A DNA stretch of 64,000 bases from Aureimonas altamirensis (GTDB taxonomy: Bacteria > Pseudomonadota > Alphaproteobacteria > Rhizobiales > Rhizobiaceae), in contig NZ_BBWQ01000011.1 of the NCBI RefSeq assembly GCF_001463885.1, forward strand, positions 62,001 to 126,000, read 5' to 3'. The notes beneath the pieces were generated by a model that had not been told where the DNA came from, searched no databases, and saw only the letters and a program-made list of their open reading frames with translations. This document shows, one piece after another, positions 27,325-36,729 of the stretch (position 1 is its first letter; each line of letters opens with the position of its first letter). The position numbers and the translations under genes were made by a program.

Positions 27325-28125
27325 TCATGTGGTCTTTTTCGGTGATGTCGCGTCAAACCGCACATGCCTGTAGCGCAACGCCCCCACCCTGCCGACATGG
27401 AAAGGCAGGAGCCGCAATTGCGTGCGCAGCCGCCGCAGCATGAAGGGCAGGTTCGCAAGGGTCGGCGGCAGCCGCTGTCGCTGCGCCTGGACGGACGACG
27501 CCGCGGCACCCGGCCCTGCCGCCCCCTCCTGTCCCGCCAGAACATGCTGCTGGATGGCCATGGCCGGCTCGCACACGAAGGCGGCAAGGCCGGCTTCGGC
27601 GTGCAGGAAGGCATCCGCCGGTGCGGCACGGCGCGACGCCAGCGCCAGCAGCCGCTTTGCCCCCGCAGGCCAGACGATGTAGGCGGCAGAGCCTGCCTTG
27701 TCGCGCGCCAGCGGCACCGCCGTCACGTCTTCGGTCAACGGCCGCGCCCCGGCCCTGCGGACGAAGCGGCGCTTTCCGAAATCCTCCAGATTCAGGAATT
27801 CCATCCCGCCCGTCGCCATGGCCGCGCGCAGGACCTGCGGAAGGCGGGGCGACAGCACGGCATCGTCCTCCAGCACCAGCAGGGGCGCATCGGCATCGAC
27901 CGCCCTTTGCCACGCCGCGCGGTGCGACAGGAAACAGGCCAGCTCCGGCGCCGACAGGGGCCGCTCCCAGCTACGCCCCAGCGCGGCCCGCGTTGCATCG
28001 TCGATGGACCCGGCTTCCACCGCCGGCAGCCTGTGCAACGGCAGGCCCAATGCCGCTGCCTGCGCCTCCATGAAGGCCCGGCGCTCCTGCGCCCGGTCGA
28101 GATTGATGAAGACCGCGTCCATCAT
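27325..28125 (-). CDS. Glycosyltransferase family 25 (LPS-type)
   Basis: A 266-residue glycosyltransferase of family 25. The N-terminus MMDAVFINLDRAQERRAFME is the family hallmark, followed by ACFLSHRAAWQRAV and the metal-binding acidic motif LLVLEDDAVLSP. Such enzymes add sugars to lipopolysaccharide core or other surface glycans. The ATG at 28125 overlaps the trkH stop (ATGA) and has GGAGG five bases upstream; the next codon is also ATG. The C-terminal 60 residues are basic and low in complexity, which suggests peripheral membrane contact. Confidence 0.87.
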   Translation of the reverse strand: MMDAVFINLDRAQERRAFMEAQAAALGLPLHRLPAVEAGSIDDATRAALGRSWERPLSAPELACFLSHRAAWQRAVDADAPLLVLEDDAVLSPRLPQVLRAAMATGGMEFLNLEDFGKRRFVRRAGARPLTEDVTAVPLARDKAGSAAYIVWPAGAKRLLALASRRAAPADAFLHAEAGLAAFVCEPAMAIQQHVLAGQEGAAGPGAAASSVQAQRQRLPPTLANLPFMLRRLRTQLRLLPFHVGRVGALRYRHVRFDATSPKKTT

Positions 28126-29510
28126 CTGTCCCTCCAAAAGGCCGGCGACAGCAGGATGAGCACGGTCACGATCTCCAGCCGCCCGACCAACATCAGGAAT
28201 GAGAGGACCCAGAGCGCCGGATCGTCGACGGCCGAAAAGTTGCCGGCCGGCCCGATGACGTCGCCGAAACCCGGCCCGGTATTGGCCACCGCCGTCAGCG
28301 CACCCGAAAAGGCCGTGACGAAATCCAGTCCCAGCGTGGCCAGCATGGCGGTTCCCAGCATCAGCAGCATGAAGAACAGCGAAACGAATATGGTCACGCT
28401 CTGGATGCCGTCCGCCGAGATATCCTTGTGGCCGTATTTCAGGGACTGGACCGAGCGCGGCCGCAGCAACCGGCCGAAGCCGGCCTGCACCACGTTCCAC
28501 AGGATCAGGATGCGGTTGACCTTGATGCCGCCGGAGGTGGAGCCGGCGCAGCCGCCGATGAACATGGCAACGAAGAAGACGCCGACGGCGGCATGCGACC
28601 AGCGTGTGAAATCCTCCGATATGAAGCCGGTGGTGGTGATGATCGAAACGAAATTGAAGGCCGAACTGACCAGCGCCTCGCCGAAGCCGACCTCGTTGTG
28701 CACCATGCGCATGACCACCAGAACGGCGGTCGCCACGACGCAGATGCCAAGGAACAGCGGCACCTGCGGATCGCTCCAGCGCTGGAACTGCCGTGGCAGG
28801 AAGAAGCGGATATACAGCACGAAGGGGAGCGCGCCGAGCGTCATGAAAACGGTGGCGACGGCCAGGATGCCGTCATTGTCGAAATAGCCGAGGCTGGCAT
28901 CCTTGGTGGAGAAGCCGCCCGTGGCGACGGTCGACATTGCGTGGTTGACGGCATCGAAATCGTCCATGCCGAACGAGCCGTAGCTGACCGCGCAGGCGAC
29001 CGTGAGCACGAGGTAGACCGAGACGATGCCGCTGGCCAGTTGCTGGACGCGGGGCAGCATCTTGTCCGACCTGTCGGAACTTTCGAGGTGGAACAGCGAC
29101 AGGCCGCCGACGCGCAGCGACGGCAGGATCAAAAGCACCATGCCGACGATACCGATGCCGCCGAGCCAGTTGAGCAGCGAGCGCCACAGCAGGATTCCGC
29201 GCGGCATGTCGTCGAGCCCGTTGATGACGGTGGCGCCAGTGGTGGTGAGCCCCGATACCGATTCGAAGACGGCGTCGGATACCGTCAGCCCGATGGACGC
29301 CATGTAGAGCGGCACCGCCGCCACCGCGCAGCTCACCAGCCAGACCCCCGTCACCAGCACGAAGCCGAGGCGCGGCGAAGGCTGCACGCGCGGCCCGCGC
29401 GTCGCGACGGCAACGAGGCTGCAGAGCGCGGCGATCAGCAGCGATGATCCGACAAAGACGAGATAGTCGTCGTTGCCGTCCGCGAAGTCGACCAGCGCAG
29501 GCAGCAGCAT
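28122..29510 (-). CDS. trkH: TrkH family potassium uptake protein, start uncertain
   Basis: A 462-residue integral membrane K+ translocating subunit. The four selectivity-filter repeats are recognisable as TTTGATV, TGGFS, TTTGF and ANTGPGFG. The signature IGGCAGSTSGGIKVNR is present too. The first ATG is at 29510, but the open frame continues upstream with a family-like hydrophobic run (RIVSHVSSIFGLALAGAM) back to a TAG at 29610-29612, with no ATG, GTG or TTG in it. The true start may therefore be a rare codon further upstream, or the upstream sequence may contain an error. It partners a TrkA-type regulator that is not in the window and is translationally coupled to the glycosyltransferase. 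Confidence 0.9.
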   Translation of the reverse strand: MLLPALVDFADGNDDYLVFVGSSLLIAALCSLVAVATRGPRVQPSPRLGFVLVTGVWLVSCAVAAVPLYMASIGLTVSDAVFESVSGLTTTGATVINGLDDMPRGILLWRSLLNWLGGIGIVGMVLLILPSLRVGGLSLFHLESSDRSDKMLPRVQQLASGIVSVYLVLTVACAVSYGSFGMDDFDAVNHAMSTVATGGFSTKDASLGYFDNDGILAVATVFMTLGALPFVLYIRFFLPRQFQRWSDPQVPLFLGICVVATAVLVVMRMVHNEVGFGEALVSSAFNFVSIITTTGFISEDFTRWSHAAVGVFFVAMFIGGCAGSTSGGIKVNRILILWNVVQAGFGRLLRPRSVQSLKYGHKDISADGIQSVTIFVSLFFMLLMLGTAMLATLGLDFVTAFSGALTAVANTGPGFGDVIGPAGNFSAVDDPALWVLSFLMLVGRLEIVTVLILLSPAFWRDR

Positions 29511-29643
29511 CGCCCCGGCAAGGGCCAGGCCGAAAATCGACGAGACGTGGGAAACGATCCTGAAAATACCACGCGCCCCAAGGTGAGTTCGTCTTCGTCG
29601 TTCTAAAGGCTAACCGCGTATCGGGGAAGCCATGACAGACCCC

Positions 29644-29685
29644 CTGCCCGCCCGGTGCGCGCCGCTTCGGGCATGGGGCGGGCAG
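29644..29685 (-). terminator. Inverted repeat downstream of the ABC exporter
   Basis: CTGCCCGCCC at 29644-29653 pairs perfectly with GGGCGGGCAG at 29676-29685. It lies just past the exporter stop codon and before trkH on the minus strand. The 22-base loop and absence of a T-run make it a weak terminator candidate. Confidence 0.35.
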
Positions 29686-29701
29686 AGAGCGGACAGGCCT
29701 G

Positions 29702-31501
29702 TCAGCCTGCCCGCATCTGTTCGGTCGCTGCGCCGGCCTGCTGCTCGGTCAGGCGGCGGTAGATGCCGCCGCGCCGCTTGAGCAGGTCCGCATGGGTGCC
29801 GTCTTCCACGATCCGTCCCCTGTCGAAGACCAGGATCCGGTCCAGCGTGCGCACCGTCGACAGGCGGTGCGCGATAACCAGCGCGGTGCGCCCGGCCATG
29901 AGACGCTCCATCGCCTTCTGGATCAGCAGCTCCGATTCCGAATCCAGCGCCGAGGTGGCCTCGTCGAGAATCAGGATCGGGCAATCGGCCAGGAAGGCGC
30001 GCGCCAGGGCCACGCGCTGGCGCTCGCCGCCGGACAGCTTCACGCCGCGCTCGCCGACAAGGGTTTCGTACCCCTGCGGCAATCGCATGATGAAGTCGTG
30101 CGCAGAGGCCAGCCGTGCCGCATGCTCGATCTGGCCCTGCGTGGCGCCCGGCCGCCCGTAGGCGATATTCTCCGACAGCGTACGGTGGAACAGGATCGAT
30201 TCCTGCGGCACGATGGCCACGTTCTGCCGCAGGGACTGCTGCGTGACCTGCGCCACGTCCTGACCGTCGATCCGGATCGCGCCGCCGGTAACGTCGTACA
30301 GGCGCTGGATCAGCTTGACGAACGTCGTCTTTCCGGAGCCGGAATGGCCAACCAGCCCGACGCTCTGCCCGGCCGGGATGACGACATCCAGGCCCGAATA
30401 AAGCGGCGTCGCGTGGCTGCCGTAGCGGAAATCCACCTTGTCGAAGGCGATCGTGCCCTCGCTGACGCGCAGGGGCCGGGCATCCGGTGCGTCGACGATC
30501 TGCGGCGCCTCGTCGTGAAGGTCCACCAGCTCTTCCATCTCGTTCACCGAGCGCTGCAAATTGTTCACATGCATGCCGATGTCGCGGAGATAGCCCTGCA
30601 GCACGAAGTAGGTGGTCAACACATAGGTGACGTCGCCCGGCGTTGCCTGCCCGGTGTGCCAGAGATACAGGGCAAGCCCGGCAAGCCCGATACGCGTGAT
30701 CCACAACAGCACCGTCTGCAGCGACCCGGCCCAGGTGTGCCGCATCCAGGTGACGGCGGTGCGCCGCTTCCATTCCTGCGTCGCGTCGGCAAGCCGCTCC
30801 TCTTCCCGCGCCTCGGCGCCGAACGCCTTGACGACGGCGTTGCAGGCAAGCGCATCGGCCAGCACGCCGCCGATCCGCGTATCCATGCGGTTGGACAGGC
30901 GCGCCGCCGGCGCGATCCAGCGCACCGACAGGACGACGGTGACGAGAATGTAGGCGATGGCGCCGGCGCCCATGGCAAGGCCCATCACCGGCCATTGCCA
31001 GCCGAGGATCGCGACCGCGCCCACCAGCACCACGAGCGAGGGCCAGAGCGCCAGCAGAAGCACGTCGTGCATGATGTCGAGAGACCACATGCCGCGTGTG
31101 ATCTGCCGGACGGTGGAGCCTGAGAAGCTGTTGGCGTGCCAGTCGGCGGAGAAACGCTGCACCTGCGTGAAGCCGCCGCGCGAGACGCGCTCCATGATGC
31201 GCAGGGTCATCGGCACGACCGCCGCCCATGCGATGTGCCGCAGCACGACATAGGCAAGCCCCAGCACGGCCATGGCGGCCAGTGCGTGCAAGGCCGTATC
31301 GAGCCCGCCGCCGGTGCCGGAAGAGGCAATCGCATCCACGAGCCGACCCGCGAAGACAGGCATGGCGATGTCGGCCAGCGTTGCCAGCGTGATCGTGCAG
31401 AGGATCGTGGCGACCAGTCGCCACTCGCTGCGCCAGTTGGAAAAGGTGAAGGACAGGACGCGGCGATAGGCGCTGCGCCCGCTCTTGATTGACTGGGTCA
31501 T
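29702..31501 (-). CDS. ABC exporter, fused membrane and ATP-binding domains
   Basis: A 599-residue half-transporter with a six-helix type-1 exporter membrane domain (about residues 25-320) and a C-terminal ATPase (about 345-590). Walker A is GHSGSGKTT, the signature is LSGGERQRVALARA, Walker B is ILILDEATSALDSES and the switch is IAHRLSTV. It should act as a homodimer in the inner membrane, exporting a lipid, peptide or drug; the sequence gives no clue to the substrate. The start ATG follows a purine-rich stretch. It is divergent from trxB across a 394-base gap. Confidence 0.92.
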   Translation of the reverse strand: MTQSIKSGRSAYRRVLSFTFSNWRSEWRLVATILCTITLATLADIAMPVFAGRLVDAIASSGTGGGLDTALHALAAMAVLGLAYVVLRHIAWAAVVPMTLRIMERVSRGGFTQVQRFSADWHANSFSGSTVRQITRGMWSLDIMHDVLLLALWPSLVVLVGAVAILGWQWPVMGLAMGAGAIAYILVTVVLSVRWIAPAARLSNRMDTRIGGVLADALACNAVVKAFGAEAREEERLADATQEWKRRTAVTWMRHTWAGSLQTVLLWITRIGLAGLALYLWHTGQATPGDVTYVLTTYFVLQGYLRDIGMHVNNLQRSVNEMEELVDLHDEAPQIVDAPDARPLRVSEGTIAFDKVDFRYGSHATPLYSGLDVVIPAGQSVGLVGHSGSGKTTFVKLIQRLYDVTGGAIRIDGQDVAQVTQQSLRQNVAIVPQESILFHRTLSENIAYGRPGATQGQIEHAARLASAHDFIMRLPQGYETLVGERGVKLSGGERQRVALARAFLADCPILILDEATSALDSESELLIQKAMERLMAGRTALVIAHRLSTVRTLDRILVFDRGRIVEDGTHADLLKRRGGIYRRLTEQQAGAATEQMRAG

Positions 31502-31895
31502 GGTTCGATGCGGCGCGAAGGCCGCCCTTCATCGCGGACGAATCGGACGTCCGACAGTGATGGAGATATGCTCTGCGGAAGGCGAAGCGGTGGGCCGGCC
31601 GGAATGGGCGGCGGACGAGCGGAAGGCGGTACCTACGCCTGGATCGTCGAGGGGCGTGCGAAATCCGGATTGTTCATTCAGCCGCCCCCTTTCTGTCTGC
31701 TTCGTTGACGAGAGGCGCCATAAAGCCATCCAAAATCACGCCGGTCAAGCCGCGCGCCGGGCTGCTGCCCGCCCCGCAAAGCCCTGTGGCTTTCTCGCCA
31801 CCCCTTGTTGTGTCGCCCCTGCACGTCCTCTATTGAAAGATAATGTGCCGCAAGCCACTTGCGGAACACCGAGGCATCAACACGGAATCAGCGCC
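31502..31895. other. Divergent intergenic region between the ABC exporter and trxB
   Basis: This 394-base stretch carries no gene I can support. Frames open on both strands here are out of family or lack start signals. A plausible trxB promoter, TTGTGT at 31808-31813 and TATTGA at 31831-31836 with 17 bases between, lies about 60 bases before the trxB ATG. No riboswitch or strong hairpin was recognised. Confidence 0.5.
31808..31836 (+). promoter_or_regulatory. Candidate trxB promoter
   Basis: TTGTGT and TATTGA are separated by 17 bases, 60 bases upstream of the trxB start. Both hexamers are imperfect matches to the housekeeping sigma consensus, so this is a weak prediction from pattern and position. 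Confidence 0.3.
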
Positions 31896-32873
31896 ATGAC
31901 CGTCGAGCGTCACGCCGAAGTTCTCATCGTCGGCTCCGGGCCGGCCGGCTATACCGCCGCCATCTATGCGGCGCGCGCCATGCTGAAGCCGCTGATGGTT
32001 GCCGGGCTTCAGGAAGGCGGGCAGCTTACCATCACGTCCGACGTCGAGAACTATCCGGGTTTTGCCGACCCGATCCAGGGCCCCTGGCTGATGGAGCAGA
32101 TGAAGGCGCAGGCCCTCGCCATGGGCACGGAAATGGCAGCCGACCTGATCGTCGAAGCCGACCTGTCCGCGCGGCCGTTCCGCCTGCGTGGCGACGGCGG
32201 CGTCGTCTACACGGCCGACGCGCTGATCATCGCTACCGGCGCACAGGCGCGCTGGCTGGGCCTCGACACCGAGGCCGAGTTCCAGGGCTTCGGCGTTTCG
32301 GCATGCGCCACCTGCGACGGCTTCTTCTACCGCGGCAAGGATGTCGTGGTGGTGGGCGGCGGCAATACGGCGGTCGAGGAAGCGCTCTATCTGTCCCACA
32401 TCGCGCGCAGCGTCACTGTGGTTCACCGGCGCAACGCCTTCCGGGCAGAGCGCATCATGCAGGATCGCCTGCTGGCGCGCGATAACGTCTCCGTCGTCTG
32501 GAATGCCGAGATCGCCGACGTGGTGGGCATCAAGCACCCGATGAAGCAGGTGACCGGCGTCCGGCTGCGCGACGTCGTCACCGGGGAGATCTCCGAGCGG
32601 TCGACCGACGGCGTCTTCATCGCCATCGGCCATGCGCCGGCAACCGAACTCTTCTCGGGCCAGTTGCGCACCAAGCCGGGCGGCTATCTCTGGGTGGAGC
32701 CTGGCACCACGCAGACATCGGTCGAGGGTGTCTATGCGGCAGGCGACGTTGCCGACGACGTCTACCGCCAGGCGGTAACGGCGGCCGGGCTCGGCTGCAT
32801 GGCCGCCTTGGAGGCCGAGCGTTGGCTGGCGGCGCGCACCGATGCCCCTGCCGAGCGGCAGGCAGCGGAATAA
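31896..32873 (+). CDS. trxB: Thioredoxin-disulfide reductase
   Basis: A 325-residue NADPH-dependent flavoenzyme that keeps thioredoxin reduced in the cytoplasm. The FAD motif is LIVGSGPAGYTAAIYAAR, the redox-active disulfide is CATC in SACATCDGFFYR, and the NADPH motif is VVVGGGNTAVEEA; AAGDVADDVYRQAVTAAGLG closes the FAD site. The ATG at 31896 gives the family length; the frame is open upstream, but that part is not enzyme-like. It lies 39 bases before the lsrB/vtlR-like regulator, an order known from rhizobia and Brucella. Confidence 0.97.
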   Translation: MTVERHAEVLIVGSGPAGYTAAIYAARAMLKPLMVAGLQEGGQLTITSDVENYPGFADPIQGPWLMEQMKAQALAMGTEMAADLIVEADLSARPFRLRGDGGVVYTADALIIATGAQARWLGLDTEAEFQGFGVSACATCDGFFYRGKDVVVVGGGNTAVEEALYLSHIARSVTVVHRRNAFRAERIMQDRLLARDNVSVVWNAEIADVVGIKHPMKQVTGVRLRDVVTGEISERSTDGVFIAIGHAPATELFSGQLRTKPGGYLWVEPGTTQTSVEGVYAAGDVADDVYRQAVTAAGLGCMAALEAERWLAARTDAPAERQAAE

Positions 32874-32912
32874 AGGGCACCGGCAAACCTTACGAGAAAG
32901 CGGGACGGATCG

Positions 32913-33809
32913 ATGGCGCTTGACTGGGACAAGCTGCGCATATTCCACGCAGCGGCGGAGGCCGGCTCCTTCACCCATGCCGCCAACGCGCTGAACCTCA
33001 GCCAGTCGGCGATCAGCCGGCAGGTCGCCGCCCTCGAACAGGAGATCGGCGCCCCTCTCTTCCACCGCCATGCACGCGGCCTCGTGCTGTCCGAGCAGGG
33101 CGAAATCCTGTTCCGCACCGCGACGGATGTGCTCAAGCAGCTCGAAACCGTCCGCATGCAACTGACCGAAACGCGCGAGAAGCCCAGCGGCCGGCTGCGC
33201 GTCACCACCACGGTCGGCCTCGGCTCCGGCTGGCTCACCCACCGCGCGCAGGAGTTCCTCGAGCTGTATCCCGAGCTCGAATTGCAGCTCGTGTTCGACA
33301 ACGAGGAAATTGACCTGACCATGCGCAAGGCGGATTGCGCCATCCGCCTGCGCCAGCCCCAGCAGCCGGACCTGATCCAGCGCCGCCTGTTTACCGTGCA
33401 TCTGCATGTCTATGCCGCGCCCAGCTACCTGCAACGCTATGGCCGGCCCGAAACCATCGCCGATCTCGACCGCCACCGCCTGATCACCTTCGGCGAGCCG
33501 GCGCCGCTTTATCTGCGCAATCTCAACACGCTGGAAACCGTGGGTCTGCCGGAAGGCATGACGCGCCCGGCCGTGCTGCAGATCAACAATCTCATGGCGA
33601 TCAAGTCCGCTATCGAGCGCGGCATCGGCCTGGCGCTCCTGCCCGACTACATGATCGACAAGGACTCCAAGCTGGTACAGGTGCTGCCCGAGATGGAGAT
33701 GCCGGCCTTCGACACCTATCTCTGCTATCCGGAACAGTTGCGTGATGCCGCCAAGCTCAAGGTGTTCCGCGACTTCCTGATTGCCAAGGCGCGCACCTGG
33801 GCCTTCTAG
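32913..33809 (+). CDS. lsrB: LysR regulator of the LsrB/VtlR type
   Basis: A 298-residue LysR-type regulator. The N-terminus MALDWDKLRIFHAAAEAGSF and the domain with RLRVTTTVGLGSGWLT, DCAIRLRQPQQPDLIQR and HVYAAPSYLQRYG match rhizobial LsrB and Brucella VtlR closely, as does the location after trxB. In those organisms it governs host interaction, surface polysaccharide, redox responses and, for VtlR, transcription of an AbcR-type sRNA. An AbcR-like RNA lies directly downstream here. It has few cysteines (ADCAIR and LCYPEQ), so thiol-based sensing as in Sinorhizobium LsrB may be reduced. Confidence 0.88.
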   Translation: MALDWDKLRIFHAAAEAGSFTHAANALNLSQSAISRQVAALEQEIGAPLFHRHARGLVLSEQGEILFRTATDVLKQLETVRMQLTETREKPSGRLRVTTTVGLGSGWLTHRAQEFLELYPELELQLVFDNEEIDLTMRKADCAIRLRQPQQPDLIQRRLFTVHLHVYAAPSYLQRYGRPETIADLDRHRLITFGEPAPLYLRNLNTLETVGLPEGMTRPAVLQINNLMAIKSAIERGIGLALLPDYMIDKDSKLVQVLPEMEMPAFDTYLCYPEQLRDAAKLKVFRDFLIAKARTWAF

Positions 33810-33835
33810 GCCGCATCGCGCACGCTTTGGAGCAT

Positions 33836-33855
33836 GCCATGCAAATGTGCATGGC
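33836..33855. promoter_or_regulatory. Dyad upstream of the sRNA, candidate LsrB/VtlR operator
   Basis: A perfect eight-base dyad GCCATGCA-AATG-TGCATGGC is centred about 50 bases upstream of the predicted transcript start region of the AbcR-like RNA. The heptamer ATGTGCA also occurs twice as a direct repeat 15 bases apart (33845 and 33860). LysR activators bind such dyads just upstream of the -35 element, so this is a good candidate site for the neighbouring regulator. Confidence 0.5.
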
Positions 33856-33877
33856 TGGCATGTGCAATCGGCTCTGG

Positions 33878-33908
33878 TTGTTCGAGCGCGACCCGCTATT
33901 TTGATAAT
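33878..33908 (+). promoter_or_regulatory. Candidate promoter of the AbcR-like sRNA
   Basis: TTGTTC at 33878-33883 and GATAAT at 33903-33908 are separated by 19 bases. The long spacing suggests that an activator may be needed, which would fit control by the LysR regulator encoded upstream. It places the transcript start near 33914-33916. Confidence 0.45.
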
Positions 33909-33914
33909 CAGTCG

Positions 33915-34019
33915 CGGCCGGGGAATACCTCCTCCCATTCCTCCGCCCGACCGTTTCCTCCCAGGGTTGCCATATGCAGCCCTTTGATTTAGCCGGGTTT
34001 TCGAACCCGGCTTTTTTTT
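33915..34019 (+). ncRNA. abcR: AbcR/alpha-r15-like trans-acting small RNA
   Basis: About 105 bases with no coding potential fold into three hairpins. The first pairs CGG-C-CGGG with CCCG-A-CCG around a 23-base loop (33923-33945) that exposes CCTCCTCCC and TTCCTCC. The second is AGGGTTGC / GCAGCCCT at 33963-33983, and the third is the terminator. Another CCTCCC lies between hairpins one and two. AbcR RNAs are Hfq-dependent repressors of ABC-transporter mRNAs that use such CU-rich anti-Shine-Dalgarno segments, and in Sinorhizobium and Brucella the family is linked to the lsrB/vtlR regulator. The 5' end is estimated from the promoter. A CcsR/alpha-r14-type CCUCCUCCC RNA is the alternative identity. 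Confidence 0.78.
33991..34019 (+). terminator. Rho-independent terminator of the sRNA
   Basis: A perfect nine-base stem AGCCGGGTT / AACCCGGCT closed by a TTCG tetraloop is followed by eight T residues. It is the clearest intrinsic terminator in the window, and it defines the sRNA 3' end with the U tail needed for Hfq binding. Confidence 0.93.
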
Positions 34020-34100
34020 GCCCTGTCGTCCGCATCGCCCACGAAAAAGCCCGCGCTGAATGACGCGGGCTCGGGGTCGCGTTCGCGATGAGGCTGGTGC

Positions 34101-35387
<1,287 letters not shown>

Positions 35388-35510
35388 TTAATGGGCATCG
35401 CTGGCATCAATTAATGTGATGCGGTGCCGCGTCATTATGAATTTGCCGTCGAGCAGGCAGGGAAGATAGCGTCGAGCCGGAAACGACCATCTGGGATAAG
35501 GCACCGCACA

Positions 35511-36125
35511 ATGCTGCGTATCTACGGAATGCTGGACAGCGGAAATTGCTACAAGCCGCGCCTGCTGATGGCGCTGACGGGCCGTCCGTTCGCCCATGTG
35601 GAGGTGTCGACGCGGGACGGGTCGACGCGGACGGAAACCTTCCTTGGGCGTAATCCCATCGGTCAGTGCCCGCTGCTGGAGCTGGAAGACGGTCGCTTCC
35701 TGGCGGAGTCCGGCGCGATCCTGAATTATCTGGGAGAGGGTACGGACTATGTTCCGCAAGACCCCTTTGACCGCGCCCGCATGCTGCAATGGATGTTCTT
35801 CGAGCAGAACCAGCACGAACCCGCCATTGCCGTACGGCGTGCCATGTCGGTGTATCCGGAGCGGAAGGCGGCGGCGACGGCCGAGCGGCTTCAGACAACG
35901 CTGGAAAGGGGTAACGCGGTTCTGGCGGTCATGGACCGTCAGCTCTCGGACAACCGCTTCTTCATCGGCGACCGGCCAAGCCTTGCCGATATCGCCCTGT
36001 ATCCGTACACGAAGGATGCTCCGGAGGGTGGGTTCGATCTCGCCCCCTTCGGCAACGTCTCGGCGTGGCTGGAGCGGGTGGAGTCGCTGCCCGGCTACCG
36101 CCCGAAAGACTGGATGCCCGCCTGA
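35511..36125 (+). CDS. Glutathione S-transferase family protein
   Basis: A 204-residue GST. The thioredoxin-like N-terminal domain has MLRIYGMLDSGNCYKPRL, the cis-Pro region is NPIGQCPLLELEDGR, and the glutathione-binding pair is LAESGAI. The helical C-terminal domain ends with GDRPSLADIALYPY. It belongs to a conjugating or detoxifying family, but the substrate is unknown. The ATG at 35511 starts the family sequence; the frame is open to 35424 without similarity. It converges on the PRC-barrel gene. Confidence 0.9.
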   Translation: MLRIYGMLDSGNCYKPRLLMALTGRPFAHVEVSTRDGSTRTETFLGRNPIGQCPLLELEDGRFLAESGAILNYLGEGTDYVPQDPFDRARMLQWMFFEQNQHEPAIAVRRAMSVYPERKAAATAERLQTTLERGNAVLAVMDRQLSDNRFFIGDRPSLADIALYPYTKDAPEGGFDLAPFGNVSAWLERVESLPGYRPKDWMPA

Positions 36126-36157
36126 TGGCAGGCGAGCATCCGGAGGATTCCGTAACC

Positions 36158-36595
36158 TCAGTCGCGGCCGAGCACCATCGCGTCGACATCGACGTCGGCG
36201 GCAGCTTCGAGCTCTTCGCGGGTCAGCGTCGGTGCGTTGACGCGCAGGTCGCCGTCGGTGACCTGGATGTCGAGTGCGGACCAATCCACCAGAACTTCCT
36301 TCTCGCCGATGCCGAGGAAGCCGCCGACCTCGATCACGACTGCCGCGATCTGACCTTCGGTGTCGACGACGAAGTCCTCGATCTCGCCGATCTTGGCGCC
36401 ATCGACGCCGTAGACATCCTCATCGTCCAGATCGTCGATCAGGAAATGCGCGGGCGCGGCGCCCTGCGTGACCGGAGGCAGCACAACGATGACCGGGTTG
36501 TCGGAGGCCGGCGCCGGCGTCGTGGCGGTGGTCTGCGCCATCGCGCTTCCGCTCATAAGGGCTGCAATGCTGGCGGCGATCAGGATGTTCTTCAT
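36158..36595 (-). CDS. Exported PRC-barrel domain protein
   Basis: A 145-residue protein with a signal peptide (MKNILIAASIAALMSGSAMA, cleavage after AMA at about residue 20) and a PRC-barrel domain (about residues 55-120) containing DVYGVDGAKIGEIEDFVVDTEG and the strand AAVVIEVGGFLGIGEK. It is strongly acidic. Exported PRC-barrel proteins are common in rhizobia and may sense or buffer ions at the envelope, but no member of this type has a firm role that I know. AGAGAGG precedes the ATG at 36595. Confidence 0.87.
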   Translation of the reverse strand: MKNILIAASIAALMSGSAMAQTTATTPAPASDNPVIVVLPPVTQGAAPAHFLIDDLDDEDVYGVDGAKIGEIEDFVVDTEGQIAAVVIEVGGFLGIGEKEVLVDWSALDIQVTDGDLRVNAPTLTREELEAAADVDVDAMVLGRD

Positions 36596-36729
36596 AAATG
36601 CCTCTCTGTTCGTAAGCCGACCCCGGCGAATGCGCCGTCGGCCTGCGGGGTGCGAAAGGCGCCGGCACACGCTTTGGTTCCATTATTCCCGCTCACGGAG
36701 TTGAGATTTTCGTCTGACGGTTTCCCGGC

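Noticed and set aside
33810-34019. Terminator belonging only to the lsrB gene rather than to a small RNA
   Set aside because: The terminator lies about 180 bases beyond the lsrB stop, with a promoter-like pair, a dyad and two further hairpins between, which fits a separate transcript better; dual use is still possible.
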